This document shows, piece after piece, positions 10,081-20,136 of a stretch of DNA of 64,000 nt; the first letter of the stretch is position 1; each line of letters opens with the position of its first letter. The notes beneath the pieces were generated by a model that did no database searches, was not told the origin of the DNA, and saw only the letters and a program-made list of their open reading frames with translations. The position numbers and the translations under genes were made by a program. The DNA is from Prorocentrum cordatum. Lineage: Eukaryota; Sar; Dinophyceae; Prorocentrales; Prorocentraceae. The stretch spans positions 1-64,000 of the forward strand of contig CAUYUJ010001333.1 of assembly GCA_963575745.1 (NCBI GenBank), in the 5' to 3' direction.

Positions 10081-10214
10081 TCGCCATCGCTCGGACGTCC
10101 GTTCCTCGTGTATTTTTCGATTTCACGCGTGCTCTTTTCGCTACGTAAGTCATCCAGGATGCTCCTCCATGGTCCTCGCCGAGGAAAAGATGCACACATC
10201 CGAGCGATGCCAAG
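10081..10214. mobile_element. R6 copy 2
   Basis: CCATCGCTCGGACGTCCG at left and CATCCGAGCGATGCCAAG at right. Its right end almost touches the R2 copy at 10217. Confidence 0.8.
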
Positions 10215-10216
10215 AA

Positions 10217-10351
10217 TAGACACAACGTACAAGATCCTCTCGGACTTTTCCGTCATTCCTGGAGGATCGTCCTCCCCTCCACTTCCCATGCTCTCTTGTT
10301 TTCCGGGGGATCGGCGATGATTCGTGATTGTGCGTGCTTTCCCCCTCCTGA
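10217..10351 (+). mobile_element. R2 copy 3, 5'-truncated
   Basis: Lacks the GGGGCCC start but keeps CTCCCCTCCACTTCCCATGC and the TGTGCGTGCTTTCC plus CTCCTGAG end. Confidence 0.65.
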
Positions 10352-10389
10352 GCGACGGGGGCGCCCCGACCGTCGTCGACGGGGGCCCC

Positions 10390-10564
10390 CCGAAGGCCAG
10401 CTACAGCCAGGCCTGGGACAGGGTAGCATCCTTCAAGAACATGAGGCCCTCCGCCAGCCACGCCGAAGAATATCCGAGGTGCCCTCCCCCAGGATGCTCG
10501 AGAACATCCAATAGACACGGAGAGCCTTAGGGTACCACCCCGAATCGACCTCGATCTTATACTC
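10390..10564. repeat. R14 copy 1: ~190-bp dispersed repeat
   Basis: Shares CCTGGGACAGGGTAGCATCC, AGGCCCTCCGCC and CCAGGATGC plus AGAACATCCA with 14535-14735. The minus strand reads protein-like in both copies (WMF, then LEGCYPVPG or LQGCYYVPG), so it may derive from coding sequence. Confidence 0.65.
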
Positions 10565-10728
10565 GGGTGTTGCTAGGAGTGCCCCTGGCCTAAGGTGCCC
10601 CCAGCTTTTGGCTCCATTTTGGAGCCCCTGGGGCCCTCTGGGCCTCGTGAGAGGTGCCCTGGAGGCCGTCTGGGCCACCCCGAGAATCCCGGGGGTACCT
10701 TGGGCCAGGGGCACTTCTGGCAGCACCC
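10565..10728. mobile_element. R12: inverted-repeat element inserted in R14
   Basis: Left arm (from 10565) and right arm (to 10728) pair over about 37 bp, including GTGCCCCTGGCC and its complement. The flanks TATACTCGGG and TATACCTCGGG look like the target duplication, and R14 copy 2 continues through this point without the element. Confidence 0.7.
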
Positions 10729-10784
10729 GATATACCTCGGGCCCCCCGAAAACCACCTACCGCTGTCTCCGCTCGCCCTCCTCT

Positions 10785-10912
10785 GGCCATCGCTCGGACG
10801 TCCATTCCCTGTGCTTTTTTCGGATCGTGCGTGGCTTTTTTCGCAGGATGATCCAGGATGCTCCTTCATAATCCCCGCCGAGAAAAAATGCACACGTCCG
10901 AGCGATACCAAG
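10785..10912. mobile_element. R6 copy 3
   Basis: GCCATCGCTCGGACGTCCAT at left and ACGTCCGAGCGATACCAAG at right. Confidence 0.8.
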
Positions 10913-10954
10913 TCCTCTGAGACAAGCGGCGGCGGCGGACGTCTGAGCCGCCCA

Positions 10955-11275
10955 CGCCGGCGACGCCTGGCACGCCGGCCGAGGCGTTCACTGCGCTGGC
11001 GTTGGCGACGCCGGGCACGCCGACCGAGGCGTTCACGGCGTCGGCGTCGGCGACGCCCGGCACGCCGATCGAGGCGTTCACTGCGCCGGCGTCGGCGACG
11101 CCGGGCACGCCGACCGAGGCCTTCACGGCGCCGGCGTCGGCGACGCCCAACACGCCGACCGAGGCGTTCACGGCGCCGGCGTCGGCGACGCTCGGCACGC
11201 CGACCGAGACGTTCACGGCGCCGGCGTCGGCGACGCTCGGCACGGCGGCCGAGGCGTTCACGGCGCCAGCGCCCG
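10955..11275 (+). repeat. 45-bp minisatellite, 15-residue repeat open in frame
   Basis: About seven 45-bp units. In one plus frame (ORF 11002-11424) each reads PASATPGTPTEAFTA with substitutions such as G to N, P to L and A to T. Several differences are third-base changes. The unit length is a multiple of three and the complementary strand is also open, so openness alone does not prove coding. If translated it would be a Pro/Thr/Ala-rich, mucin-like segment. The flanks show no clear gene. Confidence 0.7.
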
Positions 11276-11655
11276 CGGCTGCGACGGCAAACCTCCCGTG
11301 CCCTCCCAGGCCCTCGGGGTGGCCCTGCACGAGGCACGGCGGCGTCGGGGGGGGGCGGGGCCCTGTGGGTTCTTGCACGGCCCAGCCTGGCTGGCCAGTG
11401 TCAGAGCTGCTGGCCTGCGCGTGAGCACCCCCTCGGCAGGAGTGCTTCATCGGGATCGCGGCCCACTTTCGAGGGCGCGCAAGCATGGATTAGGCGATCC
11501 ATGGATTAGGCGCGCGGTCGCCAAATCCATGGATCGGGGGAGGTGCCCTTCCCAAAATGCGGCCGGTGCCGCCTCGCTCAGCGGCGGAAGCCCGCGATCT
11601 CGCGTGGAAAGGGGACCCGTCGCTACTCCATGCCCCCTGAATCCATGTCTGCGAT
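11276..11655. other. No gene seen; ATGGATTAGGCG duplicate
   Basis: AGCATGGATTAGGCG and CCATGGATTAGGCG lie next to each other near 11485-11510. Otherwise unique. Confidence 0.5.
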
Positions 11656-11658
11656 CGC

Positions 11659-11727
11659 CTGAGGAGGAGGAGGAGGAGGAGGAGGGAGGAGGAGGAGGAG
11701 GAGGAGGAGGAGGAGGAGGAGGAGGAA
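11659..11727. repeat. GGA microsatellite
   Basis: Pure and near-pure GGA. A TCC tract in the opposite sense follows at 11872-11945. Confidence 0.95.
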
Positions 11728-11871
11728 GGAAGGAGCCGGGAGTGGATCGGCGCGCGCGCGCGCCCACCGCAACGCCCACGAAGCGCCACCACCGCCGCCC
11801 GACCGCCCCTCTCCCGTCCGTGAGTCGCTGCAGCCCAGACTCGCTCAGCGATGGCCTCACTCGATCACTCC

Positions 11872-11945
11872 TCCGCCTTCTCCTCCCCTTCCTCCTCCTC
11901 CGCCTCCTCCTGCTGCTCCTCCTCCTCCTCCTCCTGGTCCTCCCT
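11872..11945. repeat. TCC microsatellite
   Basis: TCC with TCTCC and TGC interruptions. Confidence 0.9.
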
Positions 11946-12089
11946 CCTTGCATCGCTGTGCTGCGGAGTGCGAAGACATCCGCCCCGACTGCCTCCACTG
12001 CGGGGCTCGCGGCACTTTGGTTCACCGCAGGGTCCACTGCCCAAGACTTGCGACCTGGCGGCGAGACGAGATCTCGACGGTGGTCTCGA

Positions 12090-12290
12090 GTTACGTTGCT
12101 CCTATTGTAATTCAGGACCACATCCCAGCAATAATTTCGAGCATCCTGAAAAGTGTCAAAAGAGTGTCGAAACAATGTCGGACGAGTGTCCCCCAGGGCC
12201 CGACACGTGAAAACCCTCGAGTTTCGGTAAATTTCTGTGCTCGAAATTCTTCATGGTGGTCAAGGCTAAAGTAGGTTGGAACATCATAAA
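12090..12290. mobile_element. R5 copy 1
   Basis: Ends GTTACGTTGCTCC and GGAACATCATAA are inverted, with inner arms AATTTCGAGCA and TGCTCGAAATT. Directly flanked on both sides by TCTCGAG (12084-12090 and 12291-12297), a likely target duplication. Confidence 0.8.
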
Positions 12291-12299
12291 TCTCGAGGG

Positions 12300-12485
12300 C
12301 CGGTCGTTTGTGAGCAGGCTCAGGATCAGAGGCCAAGAGGATTTCGCTCGAGGGCTCTCTCCCGACCCCTTCTCTTGGTTCCCCCGCCAGGGCGCGAGAC
12401 CCCTCCTCCTGCTTCCTCCGCAGGCTCAACCGGCCTCACGATGCTGGCGGATCGGCCTTTGAGGGCTCGCTCCGGGCGGTGGTGG
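12300..12485. other. No gene seen
   Basis: Unique GC-rich sequence between R5 and a GGA tract. Confidence 0.5.
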
Positions 12486-12489
12486 TTGT

Positions 12490-12690
12490 TGAGAAGGAGA
12501 GAGGAGGGAGGAGGGAGGAGGGAGAAGGGAGGAGAGGGAGGAGAGGGAGGAGAGGAAGGAGGGAGGAGGGAGGAGGAGGAGGAGGGAGGAGGGAGGAGGG
12601 AGGAGGGAGGAGGAGGGAGGGAGGGAGGAGGGAGGAGGAGGAGGAGGAGGAGGAGGAGGAGGAGGAGGAGGAGGAGGAGGAGGAGGAGGG
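12490..12690. repeat. GGA/GGGA microsatellite
   Basis: GGAGGGAGGAG units becoming pure GGA at the right end. Confidence 0.95.
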
Positions 12691-12849
12691 GAATGGGCAA
12701 AGTGTCCTCTGGGGGATACGGTGCCGCTGGCTGAGGCCCCCCTCCAGGCGGCTCGGGACGGCGAAGACTGCGCCGTCCTCCAGCTCACGCGCTGCGCTGT
12801 GCCCTCGGGTGCTCTTTGAATCCGCCGACCCTGCCGGCGCGTGACAGGA

Positions 12850-12995
12850 TTAGGTCGGGCATGTCTCCCTACAGGCGGACTTTGCACGAAACGAAAATAC
12901 TAAAAAATATTCAAACATGGTCGATCAAATCGTCCGCAGACCATTATTTGACTATCCTCGAATATTCCTCCTGCAGAATGACGGGCCCGACTGAA
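12850..12995. mobile_element. R1 copy 3
   Basis: TTAGGTCGGGCATGTCTCCC and ACGGGCCCGACTGAA ends. Flanks TGACAGGA and TGATAGGA form a near-perfect duplication. Confidence 0.8.
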
Positions 12996-13452
12996 TGATA
13001 GGAGCTGTTCCGTCGCCGTCGCCGTCGCTGCCTCCGTCGCGTCGCCGCCGCCATCACGTCCCTTCCTTCCCCTGAGTCCCATCGCCGCTCCCCCCCCCTT
13101 CCTGGGGCCCTCGTCCTCGAGCACGCCAGCCAAAGCGAAGATACACCGGCCCATCCACAGCGAAACGAGGCAACGCCGTCCTCGAGTCGAAGGGAAGCCC
13201 CTTCCCTCCGATCCCTTCCCCGCGGAGGGGGGGGTGTCCCAGGGGGGGGGGGTCCTCGGGGGTGGTCCCGGGTCAGAATACCACCCTCCCGGGGCCCATG
13301 GCCCGCCCTCGCCCTCCCATTTCCGTCGAGGGCCGAGGCCTCCAGGGTCGGCGGCAACGGCCGTGAGGCCGGAAAAGTATTGACTGTGCTGGCACGGTTG
13401 CTTGCGCATCTGATGTTCGAGCCGCGACCAGCTTCCTCAACACTAGGGCCCG
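12996..13452. other. No gene seen; G-rich block
   Basis: Dense G runs at 13215-13270 could form quadruplexes. No gene is supported. Confidence 0.5.
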
Positions 13453-13830
13453 TTGGCGGGCCTAAGTCGACAAGCTGGACGGCGTTGCGGTCAGGAAAAT
13501 GCCAGCGCACTGCCCACTCGGGTCCGATGGCTCGTCGCAAATGCGGCCGACAAGTGTGCCGAGAGCGGTGCTGAACTAGCTCGTTGTGCAGGGCAGGGCC
13601 GCCTGGCAATTCAGGGTTGCCATGAAGTCGCCAGAGAGGTTCGGATTTTCGCGGCCCGCCAGGAGGCCTTTGTTGCGAGCGAAGGGTCTTTCGACCATGT
13701 CCCCCTCCCGTGGCTTAAGAATGTGGAGTTGGCCAAGTTTCCCCTTGCGGCAGATGATGCCAAAAGCCCGGACCTTGGTACTCCCGTGGCCACTTGTTCC
13801 CGGCGAACCACATCAAAGGTCCAGAGTTAG
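13453..13830 (+). other. Possible coding relic, unknown
   Basis: A 125-codon open frame reads non-repetitively (WLVANAADKCAESGAELARC, then GCHEVAREVRIFAARQEAF). Upstream protein-like words (VDKLDGVAVRK) lie in another frame. No domain is recognised and no start or splice site supports it. It may be an old gene fragment or chance. Confidence 0.2.
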
Positions 13831-13849
13831 CCACAGCCGAGTGCGTGTA

Positions 13850-13945
13850 AGACGAAGCCAGGACGAGGATAACATCGGGTGATCATACATCGAGAACCTC
13901 AGAGATCCGGCGGCTCTGGAAGATGTCTCGGGCGCCGCGGCCTTC
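13850..13945. repeat. Dispersed ~100-bp repeat, copy 1 of 2
   Basis: Shares GACGAAGCCAGGACGAGGA, GAGATCCGGCGG and TCTCGGGCGCCGCGGCC with 19780-19890. Followed by ACGCTCTGAGA short tandem repeats to about 14000. Confidence 0.65.
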
Positions 13946-13999
13946 TCAGAGCGCTCCGGAACGCTCTGAGAACGCTCTGAGCACGCTCTGGAACAGACT

Positions 14000-14534
14000 C
14001 ATCCTCGTCCTGGCCCCGCCCCCCGCCCGATGGGTGGCCTTCTGCACCACGTGCGGGGTCCATCGGCCACCCTGGGGCACCGTGGGGTCGGAGCGCTCTC
14101 GCGTCGGACTGTTCTGGGTCCCGTACTGCCGGTCGTGAGCGGCAAGTGGCTTGGGCGTCGCGTGGCGAGCGCCCCCTCCCGACGTGCCGGGCGAGTCGGT
14201 TCGGCGGCCTCGCTGTCGGTCCCCAGTCGGGAGCTTCTCGCGGCCAAGCCCGGCCCTCACAGGAGGTGCCTCTGCTGGGCCCCTCCTGGCCTCCCCTCGC
14301 CCACGGTCGGCGCGACCTGACCCGAGGCCTCGCCCTTCCTGGCTCTCCCTCTCGCGCCGAGGCGCCGAGCTTCTCGGACGGCGGGTCCCGGAGAGGAAGC
14401 GGGCGGGGCGCGCCGACGGGCATGACGAGGTGGAGGAGCTCTGAGGCTTCGGTAGCGTAGGAAGCTGTTGATCCTTTCGGTCGGCGTGGTGCTCCTCCCT
14501 CCTTGCTGCTGGCGAAGCCTGAACGCCTGGTTGG
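14000..14534. other. No gene seen
   Basis: GC-rich unique sequence. Long antisense ORFs are compositional. Confidence 0.5.
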
Positions 14535-14735
14535 AAAGTGTCCAAATACCTCGACCTGCTCCGATGCGGCCGACCTGGGACATAGTAACATCCTTGAAGA
14601 ACTTGAGACCCTCCGCCGGCCAAACTGAAGAACTTTTGAGGGTACCCTGTCCCAGGATGCGCAAGAACATCCAGCAGACACGAAGAACATCAGGGTACCC
14701 TCCCCGAGCCGGCCTCGATGTTATACCCAGGTCCG
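14535..14735. repeat. R14 copy 2
   Basis: Second copy of the repeat at 10390, here without the R12 insertion: CCTGGGACATAGTAACATCC, CAGGATGCGCAAGAACATCC and a GATGTTATACCCAGGT end. Confidence 0.65.
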
Positions 14736-14812
14736 ACCGTGACGCAGTTGTGAGCATCGTCCTCGGTGAAGCTCCCTCGGGAGCCACAAAACGTGTGATG
14801 GGGTCCGAACAT

Positions 14813-15102
14813 GATCATGCGGTGGGCGGGGAGCAGCATGTGCACCCTGCCACTAGACCCTTCGGTGGAACTTCATGTGGGGCCACGAGGCGCGTGAGGG
14901 GTGTGCCGCAACGGCCACGCGGCGGGCGGGGAGCCGCATGCGAACCCTGCCGCTGGGGCCTTCGGCGGGAGCTCCCTGTGGGGCCGCGGCGCGCGTGAGG
15001 GGTGTGCCGCAACGGGCACGCGGCGGGCGGGGAGCCGCATGCGAAGCCTGCCGCTGGGGCCTTCGGTGGGAGCTCCCTTTGGCGCCACGCCGCCAGGGGC
15101 AC
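14813..15102 (-). repeat. 89-bp satellite, three units, inverted orientation
   Basis: GGGGCCACGAGGCGCGTGAG, GGGTGTGCCGCAACGG and GGGCCTTCGGTGGGAGCTCC style words repeat every ~95 bp. They are the reverse complement of the main satellite at 20137-21345. Confidence 0.75.
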
Positions 15103-15187
15103 GCGGCAGGCGGAGGCAGAGGTGGGAGGAGGGAGGGAGCGGGAGGAGGAACGGCGGAGGAGGAAGGAGCGGCGCGGGGCGCCGTCC

Positions 15188-15370
15188 CTTCCGGTGTATC
15201 GCCGACGTCACCCATGCATCGCCGATGCATCGCCGATGCATCGGCGATGCATAGGCGAGGCAGCGCGATCCTCCGACCCCACCAAGGTACACGTCGATTC
15301 GATCGATCAGATTCGATGTCGAATCTGGCCGGCTCGATCCGATTCGATTATGATATTCCGACGATCCGAT
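15188..15370. repeat. GCATCGCCGAT and GATTCGAT short repeats
   Basis: Palindromic CATCGCCGATGCATCGGCGA near 15215-15255, then degenerate CGATTCGAT words to 15370. Confidence 0.6.
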
Positions 15371-15593
15371 GTGGCCCGCGAGGCGGTGTAGACGTCGAAG
15401 TGCGTCCGGTTGGACCACGCTCGGTCATTCGCTCGCGATCCGCCCAACACCACGACGTGGTCGGGAACACGAACAACAGCGTCGGGGGTCTGGGCCCCTC
15501 CCGCGCTCCTGCTCGCATCCCTCCCCGCTGCACCCGGGCGCTCGCTGCAAGCAGCTCCCTGCGCGTGCGGGGGGCCGCAGTGCCACGACAGGC

Positions 15594-15680
15594 TGCTCCT
15601 CCTCCTCCTCCTGCTCCTCCTGCTCCTCCTGCTCCTCCTCCTCCTCCTCCTCCTCCTCCTCCTCCTCCTCCTCCTCCTCG
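15594..15680. repeat. TCC microsatellite
   Basis: TCC with TGC interruptions at the left, pure TCC to 15680. Confidence 0.95.
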
Positions 15681-15894
15681 CCCAACTGCGCAATCCTCGG
15701 AACCCGATATCCAACGCCTCACCATGCGGCACTCGGGACGGGGGGAGAGAAGCAGGAGGGGCAGAAGGACGTGTTGTCGTGGCCTCCTTGCCGATCGTCC
15801 CGCCAGCGGCGTGCTCCAAGGCTTGCAGCTGCTCAGGCCACCTCGCCTAAGCCGGTGCTTCTGCTCGGCTCGGCGGCGAGCCTGGGGGGGAAGT

Positions 15895-16035
15895 GAGGAG
15901 GGGCGGGCCTTCTCAGAAGGCTCGAAGTCCCCCGGCTTTCTGAGAAGTCTTCCAAGCCTTCCCCCGAGACACAAAACATCTCTCAGAAGGCCGGAGGGCT
16001 TCTGAGAAGCCCCGCCGCCTGCTGAGGAGGCCCTT
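15895..16035. repeat. CTTCTCAGAAGGC palindromic words
   Basis: CTTCTCAGAAGGC, CTTTCTGAGAAG, TCTCAGAAGGCCGG and CTTCTGAGAAGCCC recur within 140 bp; related words reappear at 18476-18515. Likely a degenerate foldback. Confidence 0.5.
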
Positions 16036-16590
16036 CTCCTTCTCACTTCCCCCCCTCGCTCGCCACCGATGTGTGCTTTTGCTTTGACACAGGGACGCTC
16101 GAGCTCCGCTGCGCGAGCCCGCTCAACGCGAAAGGGGTAGGAGGATGCTATCCGCTAGCCTCGCTCCGCGCCGCTGCGCGGTGAGCGTCGCGCGCGACCC
16201 GCCGGCACGCCATCTGAGGCCTCGCCCGGAGCGCAGGGCGGTTCTCCATTCGATGCGGTGGCGTTTTGCCACAGGGAAGCAGGGGGCGAATTCCTACCTC
16301 ACCGCAACGAAAAGAAAAGGAGCCTCCTCCTCGTCCTCCTCCTCCTTCTCCTCCTCCTCCTCCTCCACCATCAGCCCCTCTCCCGGGGCTCGACCACAGC
16401 AGCGCTTTTCGTCTTCGTTTTGTGCTCGTGTTCCGTCGCTCCGTCTCCGACCAGCCTTTCCTGCAAACTGCAAAACGACATCGAAACGACAACGGCCCAC
16501 GCAATCACAAAAGCACCGTTCAGGTCGACCCCTGCCCTCTCCGTCTGGCCGCTTCTGCTGAGCTGTCGTAATCAGTAGAGAATCGCTGGG
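16036..16590. other. No gene seen; short TCC tract
   Basis: A TCC/TCG tract lies at 16322-16370. Otherwise unique sequence. Confidence 0.5.
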
Positions 16591-16784
16591 GGGGGGGGAC
16601 CGGCCGGGGGGGCGAAACATCGACCTGGGCCGACAGGTCGGCGCCGGGCCCCCGAGGGCGAATCCGCACGTTCCCTGGCGGGGGGGGGGACTAGCGGGCT
16701 CCCATCGGCGATGAACGAGCGAGCCTCGCTGAGTCGACGCATCCCCCCCCTGAGCCCATCGCCTCCAACGTTGCCGCTGATACT
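16591..16784. repeat. Diverged copy of the 1795-1990 repeat
   Basis: Shares the order CATCGACCTGG, CGACAGGTCGGC, GCGAATCCGCAC and GGCGATGAACG with 1820-1945. Contains G runs of 9. Confidence 0.5.
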
Positions 16785-16943
16785 GAAGGGGCCCTGGGAC
16801 ACACAAATAAAGACACACAAATAACAGGATTCCCTGTATTTTCCCATATTTTCTGGGATTGTGTCTCCCCCCCACTTCCCATATGTTCCCATATTTTCTG
16901 GGGAAGCGACGATTAATTGTGTCTGTGTTTTTGTCCCTCCTGA
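16785..16943 (+). mobile_element. R2 copy 4
   Basis: Full-length copy: GAAGGGGCCCTGGGACACAC to TGTGTCTGTGTTTTTG plus TCCCTCCTGAG. Flanked on both sides by ATACT, a possible 5-bp target duplication. The sequence just downstream (about 16985-17100) reads KFEQHQSDLDADQLRCVSR in one frame, the only exon-like phrase next to this family. Confidence 0.8.
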
Positions 16944-17195
16944 GATACTCTCTGCGCCCAGCGCCCGCCCCTCCCTGTGGCTGACGGCGGGCACCCCAGC
17001 CGGAAGTTCGAGCAGCACCAGTCGGACTTGGACGCCGACCAGCTCCGCTGCGTCTCCAGGTCGAAGCTGCAGTTGAAGGACGCCTTCAGGACGCCTGGAG
17101 GAGTTTCTGGGCCAGAGGTCGAGGGGAGGAGAGATGCAGGAGGAGAGAGGGACGGAGGGGAAGGGGGGGCGAGGCAGTGGGGGGAGAGCCGGGAG

Positions 17196-17340
17196 GAGGA
17201 GGAGGAGGAGGAGGAGGAGGAGGAGGAGGAGGAGGAGGAGGAGGAGGAGGAGGAGGAGGAGGAGAGGAGGAGAGCCAGGAGGAGGAGGAGAGCCAGGAGG
17301 AGGAGGAGAAGGAGGAGGAAGAGGAGGGGGGGGGACAAGC
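17196..17340. repeat. GGA microsatellite
   Basis: Pure GGA, then GGAGAGCCA interruptions and a G run. Confidence 0.95.
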
Positions 17341-17414
17341 TAGGTGCGCTCGCGTCATATCTGACGTCCTACCCCTCCCTCCCATCCCTTACCATGGCGC
17401 TGATTTTCTCTATC
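17334..17414 (-). repeat. R9 copy 2
   Basis: Reverse complement of the R9 motif (CTAGGTGCGCTCGCGTCATA, ATCCCTTACCATGGCGCTGA). On the minus strand the TCC tract again follows the motif. Confidence 0.75.
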
Positions 17415-17462
17415 CGCGGACGCGTGTCGTAGCGGACCTGTGGCTCCGCGCGCGCGTGCGTA

Positions 17463-17722
17463 GTGGGTGGTGGTGCACGTGCGTGCGTGCGTGCGTGTGT
17501 GCGTGGTTGTCGTGGTGGTGGTGGTGGTGGTGGTGGTAGTGGTGGTGGTGGTGGTGGTGGTGGTGGTGGTGGTGGTGTGGTGGGTGGTGGTGGTGCTGGT
17601 GGTGGTGGTGCTGGTGGTGGTGGTGTGGTATTGGTACTGGTGCTGGTGCTGGTGGTGGGTGGTGTGTGGTGGTGGTGGTGGTGGTGGTGGGTGGTGGTGG
17701 TGGTGGTGGTGGTGGCGGTGCG
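17463..17722. repeat. GTG/TGG microsatellite
   Basis: GTGCGTGC then long GGT repeats with GCT and GTG interruptions. Confidence 0.95.
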
Positions 17723-18046
17723 GCGCGGTGGTGGCGGGCGGATGGGCGCGCGAGAAAAAGGCCCGCGCTGGGGCGAGAACGCCATCCTGAACGACGGAGG
17801 CCAAACACCGATCCGAAAATGAGGCCCACGCTGCAGCGGGAGCACGATTCGGAACGATTCGGGAGCAGAAATGAGGCCGGCGCCTCAACGAGAGCAGCAT
17901 TTTTGGAAGAAATGACGCCGGCGCCTCAGCGAGTCGTTTCCCGGGATTTCCCCGGGATCCTGTGTAAAAAAACAGTACGCGGAGGGTGCGCGGCCATCAC
18001 CCGGACGCCATCAGGGGAAGAGGGAGAGTATTTTCATATTGAGTAA
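17723..18046. other. No gene seen
   Basis: Contains repeated GGAACGATTCGG and GCGCCTCAGCGAG-type words but no ordered repeat. Confidence 0.5.
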
Positions 18047-18200
18047 TTGAGGAGGAGGGGAGCCAGGAGGAGGAGGAGGAGGAGGAGGAGGAGGAGGAGG
18101 AGGGGAGCCAGGAGGAGGAGGAGGGAAGCCAGGAGGAGGGGAGCCAGCTAGGAACGAGCGGGCAGAGTAGGAGGGGAGCCAGGAGGGAGAGGAAGGACAA
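18047..18200. repeat. GGA microsatellite with GGGAGCCA interruptions
   Basis: GGAGGAGGGGAGCCAGGAGG composite units, like those at 17270-17320. Confidence 0.9.
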
Positions 18201-18318
18201 AGGAGGACGAGGAAGGATTCGGCTCGGCGAGCCGTGGAGACCTGGGCAAGCCAGGGCACAGGTGAGCACAGCTCGGCGGCGAGCGAGGGGGGGGAAGTGA
18301 GGAGGAGAAGGCCTTCTT

Positions 18319-18475
18319 TACCAGCTTCGAACATATCCCTATCCCTAAGATCGACATGCCAAAAAGCGATGACAATCTTAGGGATGCGCCCTCAAAAAAT
18401 AAGGGAATAACCTAAGATTTGCATCGTGATGAGGAGATGCCCAGCATAGGGATAGGGATATGTTCCAGGCTGGTA
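18319..18475. mobile_element. R11: inverted-repeat element
   Basis: Ends TACCAGCTTCGAACATATCC and its near complement GGATATGTTCCAGGCTGGTA form a ~30-bp terminal inverted repeat continuing through CTATCCCTA. Confidence 0.75.
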
Positions 18476-19779
18476 CCTTCTCAGAGGACGGCCGGACTTC
18501 TCAGAAGCCCTGGCGCCTCCTGAAACGTTGTTTGCGTCTCCAGGGACAGCTAATTAAAAACTTCTCAGAATCGGAATCGGAATCGAGCTCCGGGGGCACC
18601 AGGTTGTCTTATCTAGAGAAATGCCTGGTCAATTCCTGGCCATATTTGCCAGTTTACAACTCAGACCTTGGTGGGTACGAGGCGGACATTCCTGGTTCAA
18701 GTCGCGCACGTTCAACGTGAGGAAGGAGGACTGAGGATGCGAGAGGATGAGAAAGGAGGAAGATAAGGAATGATGCGGGAGAGGGTCGAGGAAGGAGGAG
18801 TGGGGATGATGGATGACGACAGCGGACGAGGGCAGATGAGGGGGCAGGGGGGCGGATGAGGGCGGATGAAAGCGGAGGCGGAGGAGGCAGCAGGGCGGAG
18901 GAACGCAGAGGGAGGCCACGCGGCAAGCCAACTGGACTCGGAGCGAAGGGAGCTAGGATGCCAGTGAAGTCTTGGAGGTTTTGAGCTAAGCCTGGTGGCG
19001 CAAGGAAAGCTCCAGGCGGCCAGGGGCAGCACTCAGCGGGCCCGAGTGGTCCCGCATTTGGCAGCAGATGCTAGCCTCAACCGGAGATGGGGCCCAGACC
19101 ATCCAGGACCGAAGCAAGAAAGGCCAGAGGAGGGCAGCTGGGATCAAGCTGCTCCAAGCAGCGAGTGTAATAACCCCATGCTGGTGAGAAGAATCCCCGG
19201 GGGATAATGCCGTTCTGGGCCCAGGCGGGCAAGCAAACTGTTCCCCGGAGATATCGACGTTAGGATGTCTGGATCGCGTTTCGCCCGAGAGATCCTCAAA
19301 ATCGGAGCTACGATCGGAACTCTGGAGGGGGGAAAGTTCGGCCTCCCCGACTGCTGTGTTTCAAGTGAACAACGCTCAATCCCGTGATTTACAAAGAGAT
19401 ACCAGGGGAAAGGGGAGTGGATGCTTTCGTATCTGGAGGGTGTGGTTCACAGAGAAGGTCCTTTCGGCCTTTTCTAGGGGGCAAACAAACCTACCTCGCT
19501 TTTGACCACCCTCGCTTCCAAGAGATACCAAGCGATGCCAAACTACGGTGTGTACTGGTCAGGCCGCTTGACGAGGAGGCGCGTGGCGTGACTTGGTTTC
19601 GCCTGGAAGCGAAAGCGGGGCGGGTAATTCACGCTCTGACTTTCGGCAGGGCCGCGACCGCAGCTGACCAGCCCAAGTGCAGCCACGGCGCCGCACTCCG
19701 GCTGGGGTCTCGGGAGTCCAGCGCCCCAGGGCCTACACCAGTTGGAGGCTCGCGCGGCCGCACTTTGCCGATCCCATGG
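18476..19779. other. No gene supported
   Basis: Includes a GGATGAGG-rich segment (18720-18900). An open plus frame at 19384-19782 (132 codons) has no recognisable motif and no support beyond being open. Confidence 0.5.
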
Positions 19780-19890
19780 TAAGACGAAACCAGGATGAGG
19801 ACAGGATCGGATAAGGATAAAGCGAGATTTTTTGAGATCCGGCGGTTCTGGAGGAAGTCTCGGGCGCCGCGGCCTTCTCAAGGAACGGAT
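19780..19890. repeat. Dispersed ~100-bp repeat, copy 2 of 2
   Basis: Partner of 13850-13945: AAGACGAAACCAGGATGAGG through TCTCGGGCGCCGCGGCC. Confidence 0.65.
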
Positions 19891-20024
19891 GTATCCTCGT
19901 CCAGCATGTTTTTTTTGTTTCCCAATCATCATGTGAGTTGGGTCCTCCCTCGTTTTGAATTCGCAGCGCCGCGCTCCACTCCTCCTCCCCCCTTCTTCCC
20001 ACGTCCTCCTCATCCTCTTCTTCC

Positions 20025-20135
20025 TTCTCCCCACCACCATGACCATCATCATCGCCATCATCATCCCCGCCACCATCACCACCACCATCATCGTCATCAC
20101 CATCACAATCGCCACCACTATCAGCATCATTCTCG
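20025..20135. repeat. CAT/CAC microsatellite
   Basis: CATCATCACCAC-type trinucleotides directly before the 89-bp satellite. Confidence 0.9.
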
Positions 20136-20136
20136 T

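Noticed and set aside
10600-10640. Spliced-leader-like word TTTTGGCTCCATTTTGG
   Set aside because: Bases do not align to the leader beyond CCATTTTGG, and it lies in a minisatellite-like segment inside R12.
17086-17385. Long ORFs made of Ser, Pro, Leu, Glu or Arg runs over GGA/TCC tracts
   Set aside because: A trinucleotide repeat keeps all frames open; no non-repetitive protein sequence is included.
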